A stretch of 38,773 nt of DNA from Deinococcus sp. (lineage in GTDB: Bacteria > Deinococcota > Deinococci > Deinococcales > Deinococcaceae): positions 1 to 38,773 of the forward strand of contig NZ_JAGLBB010000025.1 of NCBI RefSeq assembly GCF_018260555.1. The letters run 5' to 3'. The notes under the pieces are model-generated. The model ran no database searches, had not been told where the DNA came from, and worked only from the letters and a program-made list of their open reading frames with translations. Of the stretch, positions 18,717 to 29,966 are shown piece by piece (the stretch's first letter is position 1; each line of letters begins with the position of its first letter). A program made the position numbers and the translations under genes.

Positions 18717-18862
18717 GGGATTCCGTGTAGGTCGTTCTCAATCCCGCACAACGCCGGGCGGCCAACCTCAAGCTCCGAGCCACGCCCACCCGCTCTGGGA
18801 CTCAGCTCTCCGGGTGTGTTCGGGTGGAAAGTGTGTGTCACCCTGTTCACCCCCATCCGTAT
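18717..18862 (-). repeat. R2-like repeat copy d (decayed) between clpS and clpA
   Basis: On the minus strand the clpS TGA runs into ATACGGATGGGGG, the shared-A arrangement, and the stretch ends with CACGGAATCCC. The interior keeps R2-like pieces (GAGCTTGAGGTTGG, GCGGGATTGAGAACGACC) but is much diverged, so family membership is likely rather than certain. Confidence 0.5.
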
Positions 18863-19179
18863 CATTCGCCCGCCTCCGGTTCAGCCACCACTCGCAGCGG
18901 GAACCCCTCCTGCCGCGCGGCCGCCATGACCTGCGCCACCTTCGTCTCGGCCACGTCCCGCGAGTACACGCCCGCCACGCCCTGCCCCTTGTGATGCACG
19001 GCCAGCATGATCAGCTCGGCCTCCTGCTCGGTCTTGCGGAAAAAGCGGCGCAGCACCTCCACCACGAACTCCATCGGGGTGTAATCGTCGTTCAGCAGCA
19101 GTACCCGGAACAGCCGGGGCCGCTGCGTTCGCGTGCGCTCCAGCGTCTGGGTTCCAGAGTCAAGGTCGCGGCGTGTCAT
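18862..19179 (-). CDS. clpS: ATP-dependent Clp protease adaptor ClpS
   Basis: Adaptor that delivers N-degron substrates to ClpA. The 105-aa protein has the signature FRVLLLNDDYTPMEFVVEVL, then FFRKTEQEAELIMLAVHHKG and GVAGVYSRDVAETKVAQV. The N-terminal ~20 residues are the flexible extension needed to signal to ClpA. ATG 19179 is set by TACACT ending 7 nt upstream, a leaderless start; a longer frame to 19275 lacks support. Upstream of clpA on the same strand, consistent with joint function, though clpA may also have its own promoter. Confidence 0.95.
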   Translation of the reverse strand: MTRRDLDSGTQTLERTRTQRPRLFRVLLLNDDYTPMEFVVEVLRRFFRKTEQEAELIMLAVHHKGQGVAGVYSRDVAETKVAQVMAAARQEGFPLRVVAEPEAGE

Positions 19180-19257
19180 GTCGCCGAGTGTAGCGGCCCG
19201 CCGACCCAGCCGCCGCCAGGCGCGCGGTCCAGGGCAAGGGAGGCCAGAAGGGGGCCG

Positions 19258-19392
19258 ATACGGATTCCGCTCCATTCCGCCACAGTCGGGAAGACACCGC
19301 CTGCGGCTCCATACCGCGAAACCCGTATCCTGTTCCTACTCGCGTCCGCTCGGACTGATTCAGAACTGCACTGAATCAATCGGAATCCTTAT
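19258..19392 (-). repeat. R1 repeat copy g
   Basis: Full-length reverse copy: ATACGGATTCCGCTCC at the low end, CCTGCGGCTCCATACCGCG, core TACTCGCGTCCGCTCGG, stem GACTGATTC / GAATCAATC, ending CGGAATCCTTAT. It lies upstream of clpS and downstream of the LEA-like gene. Confidence 0.93.
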
Positions 19393-19415
19393 CATCCGGA
19401 AGCCGCATCACAGGC

Positions 19416-19443
19416 CGCGCCCCCTCCGTGGGGAGGGGGCGCG
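19416..19443 (-). terminator. Hairpin after the LEA-like gene
   Basis: Perfect 12-bp stem CGCGCCCCCTCC / GGAGGGGGCGCG with a 4-nt loop, about 20 nt past the stop of the gene at 19463. It has no T-run. Confidence 0.6.
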
Positions 19444-19462
19444 TGGTGAACCGGAACGGGGA

Positions 19463-20020
19463 TCAGGCGTTCTTGGCGTCGCGGACGGCACCCTTGACAT
19501 CGTTGACGGCCTTGGTGGCGTCGGCCTTCGCCTCGGCGACCTTGGCCTGCGCGTCGGCCTTGACCTCGGCGGCCTTGTCGGCAGCGGCGTTCTTCGCGTC
19601 GGTAGCGGCGTTCCGGGCCTTGTCACTCACGTCGGCGGCCTTGTCGCTGGCGGTCGCAGCGGCGTCCTTGGCAGCGTCGGCGGCTTTACCGGATGCGTCG
19701 GCCACGGCGTCTTTCACGTCACCGGCCACCTGCTTGGCCTTGTCGGCTGCGGCCTGCCCGCCGTCAGCGGCGGCGTCTTTGACCTCGCTGGCCTTGTCGG
19801 CAATGACGGCCCCGGCATCCTTGGCGGCGTCCTTGGTCTTCTCCCAGCCTTTCGTGACGCTCTGGCCCACGTCCTGCGCGGCGTCCTTGAGACCCAGGTC
19901 CGCCAGTTTGGCGTCCAGGGCGCGGCGGTTCTGCTCGCGGCTGAAGTAGTACGCCCCGGCGCCCACCAGGGCACCCAGGACCAGCAGGCGTTTCACGGGG
20001 AAATGACGATCGTTATTCAT
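19463..20020 (-). CDS. LEA-like membrane-anchored stress protein
   Basis: The 185-aa protein starts MNNDRHFPVKRLLVLGALVGAGAYYFSREQN, one membrane anchor, and continues with about 150 residues of Ala/Lys/Asp-rich amphipathic helix with 11-residue periodicity (DKASEVKDAAADGGQAAADK, DKAADVSDKARNAATDAKNA). This is the pattern of group 3 late-embryogenesis-abundant proteins; a D. radiodurans LEA7-type protein (DR_1172) is linked to desiccation tolerance, and this looks related (from memory). The helix would stay soluble and unfolded in water and fold on drying. ATG 20020 is preceded by TAGGCT ending 7 nt upstream. It is a single gene with a strong 3' hairpin. Codon composition is skewed by GCC/GAC repeats. 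Confidence 0.8.
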   Translation of the reverse strand: MNNDRHFPVKRLLVLGALVGAGAYYFSREQNRRALDAKLADLGLKDAAQDVGQSVTKGWEKTKDAAKDAGAVIADKASEVKDAAADGGQAAADKAKQVAGDVKDAVADASGKAADAAKDAAATASDKAADVSDKARNAATDAKNAAADKAAEVKADAQAKVAEAKADATKAVNDVKGAVRDAKNA

Positions 20021-20186
20021 GAGAGCCAGCCTACGCCCCGCTCATCGGTGCAGGATGAGCCGCAATTCACGGGCAGTTCACGCCCGGCAGGCCCCCGGCT
20101 GCGCGCTCTGGGGGGGGTGTCGGTACCCCGGCGTGTTGGTCGGCGGCCAACAAAACACAAGGCAGTCCGTATGACCTGCCGTACTC

Positions 20187-20289
20187 TACGCATTCCGTCT
20201 GTTTCGCTGACAACTCAGAACGTCGCCGTGTTGTCAATTCCACGCCCGGAACCCGGCCCGCTCCCACTCGCTTCGGTCGGAGTCCGTCT
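20187..20289 (-). repeat. R2 repeat copy e (hairpin deleted)
   Basis: On minus the gene stop TAA runs into AGACGGACTCCGACCG, with the last A shared. The stem-loop is missing, so the end joins straight to GAAGCGAGTGGGAGCGGG; the right half has GTTGTCAGCGAAACAGACGG. A stray end AGTCCGTAT lies at 20164-20172. Confidence 0.85.
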
Positions 20290-20663
20290 TACCCTAACAG
20301 GCCCAGGCGGCGCGCCAGTTCCTGCCCCAGCACCCACTCCTCGGGCTCCTCGGTGCCCTCCACGCGTACCAGCACGCACTCGCGGCTCAGGTAGAACGCC
20401 ACGATCTTCTCCCAGGCTTCCTCCTCGGTGTCTGCCGTTTCCTCGATATCTTCCAGGGTGCCCCACACGTCACCGTCTACCTCGGCGCTGCGCAGGGCCT
20501 CGGCGTGCCCGCTCATCACGTACGCGTCCACGACCTCGTCACGGCGGTACGTTTCGCCGTCCCGGCGCCGGTCCAGGCGGTCGTCCCGCTCGAACAGGCT
20601 CTCCAGGAGGGCGTTCCACTGCCCGGCACTCAGGGTTATCACGTCGCGTCGCTCGTCACTCAC
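20289..20663 (-). CDS. Acidic hypothetical protein, 124 aa
   Basis: Family not recognised. Soluble, very acidic, with DVITLSAGQWNALLESLFERDDRLDR near the N-terminus, a central acidic helix (GTLEDIEETADTEEEAWEKI) and a C-terminal part ECVLVRVEGTEEPEEWVLGQ. GTG 20663 is chosen because TACACT (20675-20670 on minus) ends 6 nt upstream. The frame to 20705 includes the promoter. It is divergent from the DUF1517 gene, whose own TACACT lies 69 bp away. The last A of its TAA is the first base of R2-e. Confidence 0.65.
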   Translation of the reverse strand: MSDERRDVITLSAGQWNALLESLFERDDRLDRRRDGETYRRDEVVDAYVMSGHAEALRSAEVDGDVWGTLEDIEETADTEEEAWEKIVAFYLSRECVLVRVEGTEEPEEWVLGQELARRLGLLG

Positions 20664-20743
20664 GCGCGCAGTGTACCCGCCGGACCCCGCGCCACAAGGC
20701 CGCATGAAGGGCGCCCAGGGGAACGCCGCAGCGTGCCGACCCG

Positions 20744-20749
20744 TACACT
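20744..20749 (+). promoter_or_regulatory. -10 hexamer of the DUF1517 gene
   Basis: TACACT ends 6 nt before ATG 20756; the divergent gene has the identical hexamer with the identical spacing on the other strand (20675-20670). Confidence 0.55.
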
Positions 20750-20755
20750 GCGCAT

Positions 20756-21736
20756 ATGCAGCCCGCCTCCCGCATTTCCGGCGTCCGCACCCACCGTCCC
20801 CTTCTGCTCAGCGCCCTGCTGACGCTGCTGGCCCTGACGTCCCTGCTGCTTGCGCCGGCCCACGCGCAGTCCGGCGGTGGGTTCGGCGGCAGCTCCCGTG
20901 GTTCCGGCAGTTCCGGAGGCGGGTACGGCGGCGGCTATAGCGGAGGCGGGTACAGCGGCGGCGGCTACAGCCGGGGCGGCGGCTACGGGGGCGGCTACAG
21001 CGGCCCGATCATCATCAACGGCGGCGGCGGATTCGGGTACGGGTACGGCGGCGGTGGCGGCGGCCTGATCCCCCTGGTCCTGTTCGGCGTGGTGGTCTTC
21101 GTGGTGATCGGCGCCATGCGACGCAGCCTCGGCGGGGGCGGCAAGGGCCTGGCCGGGCTCAGCGGCACCGCGCAGGCGCTCAGCGTGCAACTCCTGCTGG
21201 CCGAGGGTGACGAGGTCAAACGCGCCCTGCAACGCGTCGCGCAAAACGGCGACCCCGACACCAACGAGGGACTGGCCCGCATGTTGCAGGAAGCGGCGCT
21301 CGTGGCGCTGCGCCACCCGGAACGCTGGGTGTACGGCACCGTGCAGCGTGCCCAGGGGTCCGCCGAGACCGCCGACAGTCAGGTGGGCGCGTGGGCCACC
21401 GAAGCCCGCGCCGCTTTTACCGAGCAGACCACCAGCAACTACCAGAACAGGGACCCGAACAGCGGTTACGCCCGCCGCGACGACTACGCCTTCAAGCACG
21501 ACGCCGCCGACCAGTACCTCGCCGTGACCCTGGCCGTCGCGGCGCATACCCTGGCCGCCCTGCCGCCCGCCGGAGTCACGAACGCCGCCGAGGCCCGCGC
21601 CGCCCTGAGCGCCATCAGTTCCGTCACGCCCGGCGACCTGATCCGCGCCGAGGTCATCTGGAGCCCCGACGCCGAGGGCGAATTCCTCAGCGAGGACGAG
21701 GCCATCCAGAAGTACCCCAACCTGACCCGCCTGTAA
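20756..21736 (+). CDS. DUF1517-type Gly-rich membrane protein
   Basis: The 326-aa protein has a signal peptide or anchor (PLLLSALLTLLALTSLLLAPAHAQS) then a ~60-residue Gly/Tyr/Ser-rich stretch (units GGGYGGGYSGGG), a second hydrophobic segment LIPLVLFGVVVFVVIGAM, and a soluble domain beginning SGTAQALSVQLLLAEGDEVKRAL... This order (Gly-rich, TM, helical/beta domain) matches DUF1517 proteins known from cyanobacteria and plants' chloroplasts (family name from memory). The role is unknown. Leaderless start at 20756. A strong hairpin terminator follows. Confidence 0.78.
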   Translation: MQPASRISGVRTHRPLLLSALLTLLALTSLLLAPAHAQSGGGFGGSSRGSGSSGGGYGGGYSGGGYSGGGYSRGGGYGGGYSGPIIINGGGGFGYGYGGGGGGLIPLVLFGVVVFVVIGAMRRSLGGGGKGLAGLSGTAQALSVQLLLAEGDEVKRALQRVAQNGDPDTNEGLARMLQEAALVALRHPERWVYGTVQRAQGSAETADSQVGAWATEARAAFTEQTTSNYQNRDPNSGYARRDDYAFKHDAADQYLAVTLAVAAHTLAALPPAGVTNAAEARAALSAISSVTPGDLIRAEVIWSPDAEGEFLSEDEAIQKYPNLTRL

Positions 21737-21757
21737 CGGCCGCCGCTCAGGGCGGCC

Positions 21758-21791
21758 CGGCCGGACTGTTCAGCCTCAGACAGTCCGGCCG
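21758..21791 (+). terminator. Hairpin terminator after the DUF1517 gene
   Basis: 12-bp perfect stem CGGCCGGACTGT / ACAGTCCGGCCG with a 10-nt loop, 21 nt after the stop and just before the HNH gene -10. No U-run. Confidence 0.65.
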
Positions 21792-21815
21792 TCACGCGCG
21801 CCCGTATCTTCACGC

Positions 21816-22142
21816 ATGGCACGCCGGCTCCCTCCCAGCACCTGGCCCGCGCCGCCCACCCCGGACCCCACCTGCGCCCTGTGTCAGCGGGCTACGCCGC
21901 ACCTGACCGAACACCATCTGCTGCCCCGCTCACAGGGTCGCCGGCAGGGTGTACGTGTAGCGGACCTGCCCACCACCCGGCTGTGCCGCCCCTGCCACAG
22001 TTTCCTGCACCGCACCTTCAGCAACGCCGAACTGGCCCGCGACTACCAGGACGTCGGCGCGTTGCGCGCGCACCCGGACGTGCAGCGCTTCGTGCGCTGG
22101 CTGCGCACGCAACCCGTCAGCAAGGGCGTCCGCGTTCGCTGA
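21816..22142 (+). CDS. HNH-type zinc finger/endonuclease protein
   Basis: At 108 aa it carries an HNH-like layout: CALCQR (first zinc pair), TEHHLLPRSQGR (the H-H of the active site region), then LCRPCHSFLHRTFSNAELARDY, giving the second zinc pair and final His. This resembles small stand-alone HNH proteins of unknown role; nuclease activity is plausible, not shown. TATCTT ends 5 nt before the ATG. The last A of its TGA begins the decayed repeat R1-h, whose other end shares an A with the stop of the convergent PAP2 gene. Confidence 0.75.
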   Translation: MARRLPPSTWPAPPTPDPTCALCQRATPHLTEHHLLPRSQGRRQGVRVADLPTTRLCRPCHSFLHRTFSNAELARDYQDVGALRAHPDVQRFVRWLRTQPVSKGVRVR

Positions 22143-22240
22143 TGGGGACTGCGGCTCCAAGACTCGAAGGAGCGTCTGTTGTTCCTTCTTGCATGGTCCC
22201 GGCCCGATCGGAACGGCGCCGCATCAGCCGCAGGCCGTAT
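22142..22240 (-). repeat. R1 repeat copy h (decayed short form)
   Basis: 99 bp; ATGGGGACTGCGGCTCC at the low end and GCAGGCCGTAT at the high end. It has the same internal junction as the 100-bp copy at 37650 (terminus joined directly to GCGGCTCC), so both come from one deletion derivative or hot spot. Each terminal A is also the last base of a stop codon: HNH TGA on plus, PAP2 TGA on minus. Confidence 0.65.
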
Positions 22241-23062
22241 CAGTGGGAAACCCGCTTGCCCCCCACGGCTGTCGGTGCCGGTTCCAGGGGCAGCCAGCGG
22301 CGCAGCATCACCGGCACGCCCCCGGCTGCCACGAGCACCAGCAGCCCGTAGCGCAGCGCGCACCAGCCCGACCTCCCTGCTTCCGGCCGTCAGCGCCCCC
22401 AGACCGGCAGACGCGCCGAACACCACGGCCAGTCCGAACACCGCCACGATCAGGCGGCCCTGTGTCGTCGTGGGCGGCGTGAAGCGCGGCTGCACGAACC
22501 AGAACCCGGCGGCCATGCCCAGCCCTGCCGCGAACTCACGGGGCACGCCCGCCGGCAGCAAAGCCGCCAGGAGCAGCGCCGCCAGCGGCGGCGCACTGCG
22601 CAGTGCGCCGCCCTGCGGGAAGGTCACGCGCGCCGCCCGTGCCAACAGCGCGCCCAGCGCGAGGCCCACGATCACGTCACTGGGGTAATGCACGTTCAGG
22701 ACCAACCGCGACGCGGCGATCAACCCGACCAGCGCAGCGGCGGCCGCCGTTACCCACGGGCGGCGCAGTTGCAGGGCCACGCCGCCCCACAGGGTCGCGG
22801 CCATCTGCGAGTGCCCACCCGGCAGGCCTGGCCCGCCCGCCGTGCCCCGCGCCGCCTGTGACGCCGCCGCCGGGTCGTTCGTGAACGGGCGGGGCAGGTT
22901 CAGCCCGTACTTCAGCGCGGCGTTCACCGGGTCACTCAACGCGAACGCCGTGCCCAGGCTCCGGCCGCCGCGCGGACTGACCAGCCAGGTGTCCAGCGCG
23001 AGGGCCGCGATGAAGATCTCGTCGCGTCCCAGGTTCGTCATGGCCAGCCAGAAAGGTTCCAT
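22240..23062 (-). CDS. PAP2-family phosphatase with C-terminal frameshift
   Basis: Membrane lipid-phosphate phosphatase type. Motifs: KYGLNLPRP (KxxxxxxRP), PGGHSQMAATL (PSGH, here PGGH) and SRLVLNVHYPSDVIVGLALG (SRxxxxxHxxxD). Several membrane helices follow. Near 22357-22360 one extra base in a GCGCGC run shifts the frame: the zero frame runs on in Arg/Ala-rich nonsense to 22043, over the HNH gene, whereas the shifted frame gives a last membrane helix YGLLVLVAAGGVPVMLRRWL, a short tail ending KRVSH, and a TGA at 22240 abutting the repeat. The catalytic part is intact; a sequencing error or a real, recent mutation are both possible. Confidence 0.78.
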
Positions 23063-23152
23063 GATGCCGGTATTCTGACCCAAGCCGGGCGCGCGCGCGT
23101 GGGGGGGGCCAGAGGATGCGCGCGGGCCTGCGCGGACAGTAGACTCGGGGGT

Positions 23153-24729
<1,577 letters not shown>

Positions 24730-24730
<1 letters not shown>

Positions 24731-24841
24731 GACGCACTCCGATTGAATGGGATGCAAGGCCCATTCAATCCGAGCGGACGCGAGCAGGAACACCAGCGGG
24801 GGCAACCGACGCCCCTGGGCGGTCTGGAGCGCAGTCCGTCC
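24730..24841 (+). repeat. R1/R2 hybrid repeat
   Basis: Starts AGACGCACTCCGATTGAATGGG, with the R2-type stem GATTGAATGGG / CCCATTCAATC (11 bp, perfect), then CCGAGCGGACGCGAGCAGGAA and an R1-like right end GGTCTGGAGCGCAGTCCGTC. It fills the junction of convergent ABC-ATPase and EamA genes; the first base is the A of the ATPase TAA. Confidence 0.88.
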
Positions 24842-24844
24842 GGA

Positions 24845-25768
24845 TCAGTTCCGGGGTTCTGGTTCTGTGGGCTCGGGGGCAGCGGCGGGTCTGGTCAGGT
24901 TGATGCCGGTGCTGGCGGCAATCACGCACACGAGCGCGGCCCACTGCGCGGCGTTCAGGCGCTCTCCCAGGAACAGCAGGCCACTGAGCGCGGCGATGGC
25001 CGGCTCGGCACTCATCATCACGCCGAAAATATGGGCGGGAATGGCCCGCAGGGCGCGCATTTCCAGCGTGTACGGCAGCGCGCTCGACAGTACGGCCACC
25101 CCCAACCCCAGGAGCAATGAGCCCGGAGCCAGGAGTTGCGGCCCCGCCCCGGCCACACCGAAGGGCAGGGTGACAAGCGCCGCCACGATCATGCCGGCCA
25201 CCACGCCGGTCGTACCGGGCACCCGGCGCCCCACCGCGCCGCCCGCCAGGATATACAGCGCCCAGAACGCCCCGGCCAGCAGCGCCAGACCCACGCCGGC
25301 AGGGGAGACCGGCGTGTGCGTCCCGCCGCCGGTCAGGAGTTCTCCCAGCGGGGAGATCAGCGCGATGCCCAGTGCGGCCAGCAGCACCCACGCCACGTCG
25401 GTGGCGCGGCGCGACAGGATCAGTGAGAGCGTGAGTGGCCCGATGAACTCCAGCGTGACGGCCAGCCCCAGCGGCAGGGTCCGCAGCGCCTCGTAGAACG
25501 CGAGGTTCATCAGGCCCAGCGCCGCGCCGTACGGCACGATGGCCGCCCAGTCGGGCCGCGTCAGCTGCCGCAGCCGGGGCCGCAGCACCATCGTCAGCAG
25601 CGCGGCGGCCAGCGTGACGCGCAGCGAGGTCGTTCCGGCCGCGCCCAGCGTGGGGAACAGCGTCTTGGCGAACGCCGCGCCGCCCTGAATGCTGACCATG
25701 GCCAGCAGCAGGGCCGGAATGGGCGGCAGGCCCGGTCGGGTGCGCGCAGAGGGGCGGGCGGCAGTCAT
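24845..25768 (-). CDS. EamA/DMT-family exporter (RhtA-like)
   Basis: The 307-aa protein has about ten membrane segments in two EamA repeats (PALLLAMVSIQGGAAFAKTLF at the start; GVGLALLAGAFWALYILAGG and LLLGLGVAVLSSALPYTLEM in the second). The sequence order and EFIGPLTLSL and FLGERLNAAQW motifs fit the RhtA group of threonine/homoserine exporters; the substrate is inference. ATG 25768 follows a -10-like TAATGC; ATG 25777 is an alternative. Confidence 0.88.
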   Translation of the reverse strand: MTAARPSARTRPGLPPIPALLLAMVSIQGGAAFAKTLFPTLGAAGTTSLRVTLAAALLTMVLRPRLRQLTRPDWAAIVPYGAALGLMNLAFYEALRTLPLGLAVTLEFIGPLTLSLILSRRATDVAWVLLAALGIALISPLGELLTGGGTHTPVSPAGVGLALLAGAFWALYILAGGAVGRRVPGTTGVVAGMIVAALVTLPFGVAGAGPQLLAPGSLLLGLGVAVLSSALPYTLEMRALRAIPAHIFGVMMSAEPAIAALSGLLFLGERLNAAQWAALVCVIAASTGINLTRPAAAPEPTEPEPRN

Positions 25769-25846
25769 GCCGGGCATTAGATCACCTGCCCCCACCTACC
25801 GCCCCGCTGCGGTCCGGTGGCGTGCCAATCAACCGAGGACCGTATC

Positions 25847-25924
25847 ATACCGACTCCGATTGAATGGGTTTCAAAGACCATTCAATCCGAGCGGATGCGA
25901 GTGGGAGAGAAACGGAATCCGTTT
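25847..25924 (+). repeat. R2 repeat copy f (78 bp, right half deleted)
   Basis: ATACCGACTCCGATTGAATGG, perfect stem GATTGAATGG / CCATTCAATC, core CCGAGCGGATGCGAGTGGGAG, then directly the right end AACGGAATCCGTTT. Here the right terminus abuts a stop: on minus, the TGA of the gene at 25924 runs into AAACGGATTCC with a shared A. A further stray end GGACCGTAT lies at 25838-25845. Confidence 0.88.
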
Positions 25925-26391
25925 CAGTCCGGCCCCACCTCCGTCTGCTCCTGTGCGGCGTGTCGTTCGGCCAGTACGCGCCCGGCGATGTTAAATCCGT
26001 TCAGTCCGGCGGGCACCCCGGCGTAGATGGCCACCTGATGCAGCACGTCGCTCAGGTCGCGTTCGCTGACGCCGCTGTTGGTGGTGGCGCGCACGTGCCC
26101 CTCCAGTTCGCGGTCGCGGCCCAGCGCGGCCAGGATGCCCAGCGTGATCATGTGCCGCTCCCGGTCTGTCAGGCCGCCGCGTCCCCACACGGCCCCCCAG
26201 GCGTACTCGGTCAGGAAGCGCTGGTAGTCCGCGCCGAAGGCGTCCGGGTCGCCCGCGAAGGCGCGGTCCACGAAGCCCTGCCCCATGATCTGCGCCCGCC
26301 GCTCCTTGCCGAGCCTCAGCATCTCGCGGTCGGGCGTCTGGTCGCTGGAAGGCTGATCTGGGCGTTCGATGCCGTCTGTCTGGTCGCTCAT
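25924..26391 (-). CDS. Carboxymuconolactone decarboxylase-family protein
   Basis: The 155-aa product fits PcaC-type (CMD) proteins: REMLRLGKERRAQIMGQGFV, EYAWGAVWGRGGLTDRERHM, ITLGILAALGRDRELEGHVR and LSDVLHQVAIYAGVPAGLNGF. The CxxC of AhpD is absent (ELEGHVRATTNSGVSERDL), so it is not a peroxidase of that type; decarboxylase activity on 4-carboxymuconolactone is the family role but no other pca gene is nearby. A Gln/Asp-rich N-terminal tail precedes the domain. TAGTGT ends 5 nt before ATG 26391. Confidence 0.85.
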   Translation of the reverse strand: MSDQTDGIERPDQPSSDQTPDREMLRLGKERRAQIMGQGFVDRAFAGDPDAFGADYQRFLTEYAWGAVWGRGGLTDRERHMITLGILAALGRDRELEGHVRATTNSGVSERDLSDVLHQVAIYAGVPAGLNGFNIAGRVLAERHAAQEQTEVGPD

Positions 26392-26462
26392 ACCCCACAC
26401 TACCCGCAGAGGGAGCGGCGTGCGGGGCAGCCGGGGGGGCGTGGCCGGGTGGGAGTGGGCCC

Positions 26463-26598
26463 ATACGGATTCCGTTTGTTTCGCCGACAATCCTGAGGGG
26501 TGCCGGTTTGTCAACTTCACTCCCGGAGGGCCGCCCTACTCCCACTCGCACCCGCTCGGATCGAATGGGCTGCAAAGACCGTTCAATCCGAGTCCGTG
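26463..26598 (-). repeat. R2 repeat copy g
   Basis: Full-length reverse copy: ATACGGATTCCGTTTGTTTCG, CGACAATCCTGAGG, GGTTTGTCAACTTCACTCCCGG, CTACTCCCACTCGC, stem GATCGAATGG / CCGTTCAATC, ending CCGAGTCCGTGG. Located between the glgP stop and the CMD gene promoter. Confidence 0.9.
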
Positions 26599-26612
26599 GC
26601 AGGTCAGTCTGG

Positions 26613-29159
<2,547 letters not shown>

Positions 29160-29308
29160 ACCAGATGAGCTTACACCAGGGCCCACCCGCCCACCCGCGT
29201 GGCATGACTCCGTGCAGCACGCACAAAAAAGCCGGTTGTTTAGACAGCTGCGGGGGGCGGGGGCCCCATCCGCCCGGCACCCGGCGTGGCTGGGGCAGGC
29301 ATGTCAGG

Positions 29309-29839
29309 ATGAGCAGCGTGACCGTTCCGACCCCCGAAGGCCCAACCCCCGAAGGCCCGCCCCCCGAAGGCCTACCCCCCGAAAGGCCGCAGGCCGCGCT
29401 GATGGACGAGGGCGACCGGCTGGCCCGCCACCTGGCCCAGACACTCCACGCCACCCTGCAAGACCAGCCCCGCCTGACCTTCCTGGGCCGCAGCCTCGCG
29501 CTGAATCTCGTGAACGCCTTCATGCCCACCCTGGAACACGTGACCCGCCGCGCCGGACACGCCCTGCACGCCGCCCTGGTCCTCGACGAGCGTGGCCGCC
29601 CGCTCGTCCAGACGGCCAGTCCAGACGGCGAGACCGGCCCCAGCATCGGCGTGGACGACCTGCTGCGCGACCTGCTGTTCCTGCGCGGGCAGCTTCACCC
29701 CGCCGTTCAGGAACACCTGCGCGGCGCGCTGCGCGGGAGCGAACACCAGGCGACCCGCGCCCTGGTGGACTGCCTGCGCAGCCGCCCCGTCCTGGACGCC
29801 ATGCAACGCCAGATTCAGACCCTGATGCGCGACCACTGA
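29309..29839 (+). CDS. Hypothetical protein with Pro-Glu-Gly repeats, 176 aa
   Basis: Family not recognised. Start is uncertain: ATG 29309 or GTG 29318; a longer frame from 29165 has no support and would overlap the glgP promoter. Residues ~7-27 are four 5-residue units (TPEGP, TPEGP, PPEGL, PPERP) encoded by 15-bp DNA repeats. The rest is a helical soluble domain: RLARHLAQTLHATLQDQPRLTF..., VDDLLRDLLFLRGQLHPAVQ, TRALVDCLRSRPVLDAMQ. It might bind a small ligand or protein; no function is claimed. A clear terminator follows. Confidence 0.6.
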   Translation: MSSVTVPTPEGPTPEGPPPEGLPPERPQAALMDEGDRLARHLAQTLHATLQDQPRLTFLGRSLALNLVNAFMPTLEHVTRRAGHALHAALVLDERGRPLVQTASPDGETGPSIGVDDLLRDLLFLRGQLHPAVQEHLRGALRGSEHQATRALVDCLRSRPVLDAMQRQIQTLMRDH

Positions 29840-29849
29840 AGCTGACCCG

Positions 29850-29883
29850 GCCTGAATGGTTGACCCAACCCGTTCAGGCTTTT
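29850..29883 (+). terminator. Rho-independent terminator
   Basis: Stem GCCTGAATGG / CCGTTCAGGC (one T.G pair), loop 10 nt, followed by TTTT. The arms resemble the R2 stem (GATTGAATGG / CCGTTCAATC), and GGAGTCCGTATCAG, a repeat end, lies 5 bp downstream. It suggests that this terminator is derived from, or recruited with, an R2 element. It lies at the convergent junction with the epimerase gene. Confidence 0.75.
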
Positions 29884-29966
29884 CCTGGAGTCCGTATCAG
29901 TCACCGGTCCTGTCTGACCCATTCCGGCTGCCATTTTCGGTCCGGCCGGAACCGCGCCGCGCGCAC

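Noticed and set aside
22043..22239. Zero-frame continuation of the PAP2 gene
   Set aside because: Arg-rich and antisense to the HNH gene; the shifted frame gives a membrane helix and ends at the repeat.
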